Of a stretch of 64,000 bases of DNA, positions 58,867-64,000 are shown in pieces (within the stretch, counting starts at the first letter, position 1; every line of letters starts with the position of its first letter). The position numbers and the translations under genes were made by a program. The notes under the pieces are model-generated. The model was not told where the DNA came from and did not search any database. It saw only the letters and a program-made list of their open reading frames with translations. The stretch is from Cunninghamia lanceolata (lineage: Eukaryota; Streptophyta; Pinopsida; Cupressales; Cupressaceae), in the NCBI GenBank assembly GCA_027924645.1, contig BSBN01000297.1:3968001-4032000 (forward strand). The letters are read 5' to 3'.

Positions 58867-61800
58867 TTAGTTCACCACCGGAGGGGCAATAACCCCTAAC
58901 TTCTCCCTAAGATACTCAAAAGAGTCCTTGGGTAGAGGTTTAGTAAAGATATCTGCAATCTGATCCTTGGAGGGCACAAACTCCAATCTGACTTCATTCT
59001 TCTTCACTTGCTCTCTCAAAAAGTGAAATTTGATAGATATATGCTTAGTCTTAGAATTCAACACCGAATTCTTAGATATATTTATTACACTTGAATTATC
59101 ACAGAAAATTGTGATAGGCTCCTCATACTCTACTTTAATATCTTTTAGCATCTGCTTCATCCACAAAACTTGAGTGCAACTACCTATTGCTGCAATGTAT
59201 TTTGCTTCAGTTGTAGACAAGGATATTGCCTCTTGTTTCTTGCTTAGCCAAGAAACCAATCTCTTTCCCAAAAAGAATGCTCCACCACTGGTACTCTTCC
59301 AGTCATCCACATCTCCTACCCAATCTGCATCTGTATATGCATGAAGATAGAAATCATGATCTCTAGGATACCACAAACCATACTCAACTGTTCCTTTTAG
59401 ATATCTAAAAATCCTCTTGATTGCCATGACATGAGATTCTCTGGGATCAGCCTAGAATCTAGTAATAAGACCAACAGCCTGCATTATATCTGGTCTAGTT
59501 TGAGTGAGATACAACAATCCTCCAATCATTGATCTGTACTTTGTCTAGTCTGCCTTAGGAGAGTCCTCATCTTTGCTCAACTTACATCCGGTTGCCATGG
59601 GAGTATTCATTGGCTTTGAATCTTCCATCCCAAATTTCCTCAACAATTCTTTCACATATTTGGTTTGAGAAATGAAGATTCCTTTCTTTGTTTGAGTAAT
59701 TTACAGACCCAAAAAGAAATTTATTTCACCAAGCATAGACATCTCAAACTCACTTTTCATTTGATTTGCAAAAGTTTTACACATACTATCTCTTCCTCCA
59801 AAGATGATATCATCAACAAATACTTCAACAATCAAGATGTTTTCATGATCAATTTTGAAATATAAGTTACTCTCAGCAGTACCTTTGTTGAAACCAATCT
59901 TCAAAATATGCTTATCCAATATTTCATACTAGGCTCTTGGGGCTTGCTTCAATCCATACAGTGCCTTCTTCAACTTGTAGACCATATCACCATGATCAGA
60001 CAATTGAAATCCATCCGGTTGCTCTATATACACTTCTTCTTCCAAGTCACCATTTAGAAAGGTAGACTTGACATCCATCTGATATACCTTGAAATCCTTG
60101 AAGGCAGCAAAGGCAAGAAATAATTTGACTGCTTCAATTCTTTCCACCGGAGCAAAAGTTTCTTCAAAGTCAATTCCTTCTATTTGAGAGTAGCCCTTGC
60201 AGACCAATCTGGCTTTATTTCTGATTACTTCACCAACTTCATTTAGTTTGTTTTGGAAGACCCATTTGGTTCCAATCACATTCTTATTTCTAGGTCTGGG
60301 AACAAGATCCCAAGTGTGATTTTTCTCTATTTGCACCAGCTCTTCCTCCATTGCTTTAGTCCAATTTTCATCATTGCAAGCTTCATTCACTGTCTTAGGT
60401 TCAATCCTTGAAATCAAACAATACTCTTCTGAATCTTGAGCAATTCTCCTTCTTGTCAGTACCCCTTTGTTTTTATCACCTATAATCTGATCTTCAGAGT
60501 GGTTCAGTCTTACATACCTGGGAACTTTAGGAATTTCCTACACTTCTAATTCTTGATCAGGTTCACTGAAACTTATTTCTTCTTCCTAGTTTACTAGATT
60601 GAATCTGACTAACAGATGAGGCTTGGGCTCCTTGAGTTAGAACACCATTCTGATTGTCTTCATCATATTCATAAAACCTTGAGGGTTTCTCAATTCCCTC
60701 ATCAACCTTCACATTTGTACTTCCTATCATCTTTCTCAGTCTTTTGTTATAACACCGGTATGCTTTGCTTTGAGTAGAGTAACCCAAGAATATTCCTTCA
60801 TCACTTCTAGCATCAAACTTTCCTAGATCTTCATCTCTTTTAATGTAACATTTGCTACCAAAAACTTTGAAATACCTCATAGTAGGAGTGATGCCAAACC
60901 AAAGTTCATAAGGAGTCTTACTAGTATTGCTTCTAATTTGAACTCGATTGAGAGTATAGACTGCAGTGCTGATAGCTTCTCTCCAATAGATGTGAGGAAC
61001 ATTTTCTTCCATCATCATGGTCCTAGATGCTTCCTGTATGGTCCGGTTCTTTCTTTCCACTACTCCATTCTGCTATGGAGTCCTAGGAGTAGACAACTGT
61101 CTCTTTATTCCATGTTTCTCACAGAACTCTATGAACTCACCGGATGTGAATTCTCCACCTCTATCAGACCTCAAACATTTCAATTTCAATCCGGTTTCAT
61201 TTTCTACCATAGCCTTGAATATTTTGAATTTCTCAAAGGCTTTTGATTTCTCTTTCAGAAAATTTACCCACATCATCTGGGAATAGTCATCAATTAGTAA
61301 CATGAAGTATCTATCACCTTGCATACTCCTAATTCTTGATGGGCCACAAAGGTCAGTATGAACTAAGTCCAATAATCCGGTAGAAGACAATTCCTTACTC
61401 TTGAATATGATTCTCCTCAGCTTACCCAACTGACATTCTTTGCACAAGCTATTGGTAGGTTTCACCAATTTTGGAAGATCTCTTACAGCTTGAGTATTGC
61501 TTATCTTGATGATATTATCAAAATTCACATGACACATTCTCCTATGCCATAACCAACTCTAATCAATTTGAACAAATAAGCAACTTTTACCAGTGCCAAC
61601 CAAGTGGAAGATATTACCTTTAGTTTGGGTACCGGATGCAATCTCTGTTCTGGAGCTTTCAAAGATCTTGCATTTTCCATTCTTGAACTGGAGATCATAG
61701 CCTTTGTCCACCAACTGTCCAACACTGAGAAGATTGTGCTTCAAGCCTTCAACATATAGAACATTACTGGTTTTGTTCCTTCCATCAAAAGAAATAGTTC

Positions 61801-62431
61801 CTCTTCCTTTGATTCTACTAGCAGAATTATCACCAAACTTCACCACTCCTCCTTCATACATTTCCAAATCTATGAACTTATTTTTGTCACCTGTCATATG
61901 GTGAGAGCAACCACTGTCATTGACCCAATCATCCTTTTCTTCAACTTGGGCAGCCAGGGCTCTTTCTACAACTTTATGATTGACAGATATAGAGGATATT
62001 GGTTCTTCTTCCTTGATGGCAATAAACACCCATTCACTTCTAGATTTGTTTCCAGTCTCTAATTCATCATCTGTTACTCCTTCATTATCATCTTCTTCAT
62101 GAACATAGTAACAATTCTTTTGGAACCTTGATCTGTTAGGATTTGGCCTTGAAAATCTTTCTAGACATTTTGGGGCAAAATGACCAATCTTATTGTAGTT
62201 AAAACACTTAAAAGGCAATTTTCCTTCATACTTACCAGATCCTCTTGGCAGTCTCTTTGCAATAAGGGCTTCAAGTTGAGCAGTTTCTACTTCTTCTTCT
62301 TCCAGGTCTTTTCTTGCTTTTTCATACCATGATAGTTTCCTTGATGAGTTCTCTCCTGAATCAAACCTTTGTTTACCTTTTACAAAGGCACTAGCTTTAA
62401 ATGCAGATTCAGTCTTGGGGATCATCTCCAA
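58867..62431 (-). pseudogene. Copia-3 pol
   Basis: Minus-strand pol with many stops. In order: knuckle CFNYNKIGHFAPKC, whose second cysteine is tyrosine; retropepsin WVNDSGCSHHMTG with the aspartate kept; the pre-integrase domain; the integrase core (VHTDLCGP, CLRSDRGGEFTSGEF, MERKNRTIQEASRT); the reverse transcriptase ([39 protein letters not shown], catalytic FVDDIIFGG); and RNase H ([44 protein letters not shown]). Stops at about 61559, 61073, 60587, 60545, 59929, 59701, 59548 and 59455 are TAG or TAA at places where the sibling has CAG, CAA or TGG, with a frameshift near 60595. It overlaps the gag frame by a few bases because of a 2-base deletion at about 62418. Confidence 0.92.
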
Positions 62432-63020
62432 ACTCAGTCATTTCAAATGCAGCCAATTTGCCAGCCAATTGGTCTCTTGTGACAGTTGTATGGGCTCTGA
62501 ATTCATCAATGGCAGCAACCTTGATTTTGTAAGAGGCAGGAAGGGATCTAAAAATTTTGCCAACAATCTCATTTTCATCCAAGACTCCACCAGCATTTCT
62601 AATTCCACAAACAAGCTCATTTACTCTTGGCATAAAAGTAGTAATATTTTCATCATCTCTCATCTTCAGTTTTTCAAATTTCCCTTTCAGATTCTGTAAC
62701 CTTGCATATTTAACGTACTGGTCTCCTTCATGCAAAAGTTCTAATTTTTTCCAAATATCAAAAGTAGTTGGAAGGTCAGTAACATTTGAGAGCTTTGAAT
62801 CAGATAATGCACTTAGAAGAGCTTCTCTAGTCCGCAGATTGTTTTCAACATCTGTGATTTCATTTGCAGCTTTTGGACCACCCTGTGGAGGTACATACTA
62901 TGTTGTAACCATGGTCCAGTATGTTATTCCCATGCATTGCAAGTGACACTTCATGCGACCTTTCCATAGATTGAAATTGGTTCCATCAAACTTTGGACTA
63001 TCCTTCTTGTAGGATGACAT
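62409..63020 (-). pseudogene. Copia-3 gag
   Basis: The minus-strand start at 63020 gives MSSYKKDSPKFDGTNFNLWK. The frame includes an in-frame TAG near 62898, then YVPPQGG, ENNLRTREALLSALSDSKLS, LHEGDQYVKYARLQNLKGKF, LKMRDDENITTFMPRVNELV and EFRAHTTVTRDQLAGKLAAF. Two bases are missing at about 62418 compared with Copia-2, shifting the frame before the knuckle. Role as for the other Copia gags: particle formation. Confidence 0.9.
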
Positions 63021-63062
63021 CCTGGATCTCCTCAAGCGGTTAAGCTCTTTTCGAGGAACTTA

Positions 63063-63074
63063 GCTCTGATACCA
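63063..63074 (-). other. Copia-3 primer binding site
   Basis: TGGTATCAGAGC on the minus strand, two bases inside the 5' LTR. Confidence 0.93.
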
Positions 63075-63076
63075 AT

Positions 63077-64000
63077 TGTTAGACTTAGGGCACACAACTG
63101 AGAGGGGGGTGAATCAGTTGTGCAAAACTTTCTCCAATTAAACACTTAAATCTTCTTTAGTGATTAGCAGAATATTAATCATGAATCATAATGCATTCAA
63201 ATCAAAAGCAGAAACACATCAACACATAAGACACCAAGATTTTGACGTGGAAAACCCAGTTAAGGGAAAAAACACGGGGTGATTAACCCAATATTTTATT
63301 CTCTGTTAGAAGAATAGAAAGAACAAAATGGCACATGCCAATTAGGGCTCACTACCCGGGCACACTGCTCACAAGAGGCTCACTACCTACAAGAGACACA
63401 CTATCTACAAAGGAATGAATATCACATACATGAACTGGAGAATAGCATCTTCACCATGCTTGAATCAGTTCTATTTAAGCCCAATACTTCTGCTCTGCCT
63501 TTCGCTCTCCTCCTCGCTACCACACACTCATCACCAAAAACACACTTTGGAAAGACTTCACAATCCCTTATTTATACAAGGCATCGACTTAGGAATAATC
63601 ATCTAAGTCGGCAAACATCTACAAGAACATCTGCAAGACGTGTAATACATCTGGTCGGCCAATCTCAGGAGGAACACCATCATCCAGTGGTTATTCTTCA
63701 AATGCGCACTCTAACTTCAATGCGGACCACCAACATGAACTGGACACAATCCAAAGGTCACCACAACCTTTCCCGAATCACTTAAGAACATCCACACTTT
63801 ATCTGCTTGCTGGAATTCTTCTCTCCTTCATTCGGAGCTTTAAGAACACAGTCTGTCATTATTGTCACAAAGGAATAGGTTCTTCCAGACCTTCAAACCA
63901 CTAACCAATCGAGTTGACACTTCACATGGACGTCCTCAACACTCCCTCAAATCCGCAGAATGGGATAATGCATTTCCGGATCTCACCGGACCTATCTGTA
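63077..64000 (-). repeat. Copia-3 5' LTR (924 bp of about 1.2 kb visible)
   Basis: Begins TGTTAGACTTAGGG on the plus strand and matches 57349 onward to the window end. The minus-strand TATA box lies at 63569-63576. The terminal stem encloses a run of six. About 275 bp and the flanking duplication are outside the window. Confidence 0.93.

Larger units (their letters stand above)
57349..64000 (-). mobile_element. Copia-3: Sirevirus-type Ty1/Copia element, 5' LTR cut by window edge
   Basis: 3' LTR 57349-58547, internal region 58548-63076, 5' LTR from 63077 to beyond 64000. It is inserted in Gypsy-2 gag in the same orientation as its host. Domain order and wording match Copia-2, but the LTRs are about 90 bp shorter and clearly distinct, so it is a sister subfamily; the solo LTR at 42370 is closer to this one. 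Confidence 0.93.

Overview
The window looks like nuclear DNA from a land plant with a large, repeat-rich genome. A gymnosperm is plausible from the ~3 kb LTRs and the slow-looking, methylation-type decay of old elements, but nothing seen proves the clade. I see no intact host gene, no rRNA or tRNA gene, and nothing prokaryotic. Almost everything recognisable is LTR retrotransposon at different stages of decay: Ty1/Copia elements of Sirevirus type, Ty3/Gypsy elements of two kinds, and non-autonomous or unrecognised elements. All coding regions are broken or cut by the window edge.

Layout. 1-3149: the 5' part of a Copia element on the minus strand (Copia-1), inserted into the reverse transcriptase of a minus-strand Gypsy element (Gypsy-1, 3150 to about 5830). 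6221-8417: a ~400 bp direct repeat flanking a decayed acidic reading frame. 8418-11795: AT-rich spacer with a tandem repeat at its end. 11796-14050: a decayed, unrecognised coding region. 14259-15190: a palindrome-dense segment rich in TGACGTCA sites. 15923-23939: a candidate LTR pair (about 1.2 kb each, both with TATAAAAG) around coiled-coil reading frames; its middle (17.7-21.7 kb) is occupied by a hairpin-dense segment. 24006-24230: a LINE-type RNase H scrap. 25687-28693 and 36183-39081: two copies of a ~3 kb Gypsy LTR in opposite orientation, with a diverged third copy ending at 34225.

The right-hand third is a nest. Gypsy-3 (plus strand, internal region from 39082) carries a solo Copia LTR (42370-43734, target duplication GCTCT). 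It is cut at 45181 by Gypsy-2 (minus strand, 3' LTR 45182-45721). Gypsy-2 is itself cut by full-length Copia-2 (48863-55968, plus strand, perfect target duplication ATCTC) and by Copia-3 (57349 to beyond 64000, minus strand). Divergence between LTRs, counted by eye, is about 2.3% for Copia-2 and about 4.7% for Copia-3, so Copia-3 appears to be the older insertion.

The strongest themes are these. Stop codons are nearly all explained by C-to-T or G-to-A change with the frame otherwise kept. The Copia elements share a conserved stem enclosing the polypurine tract plus a five-fold array of polypurine-tract-like motifs. Two non-coding segments (14.3-15.2 kb and 17.7-21.7 kb) are unusually dense in palindromes and are the best candidates for something not yet described.
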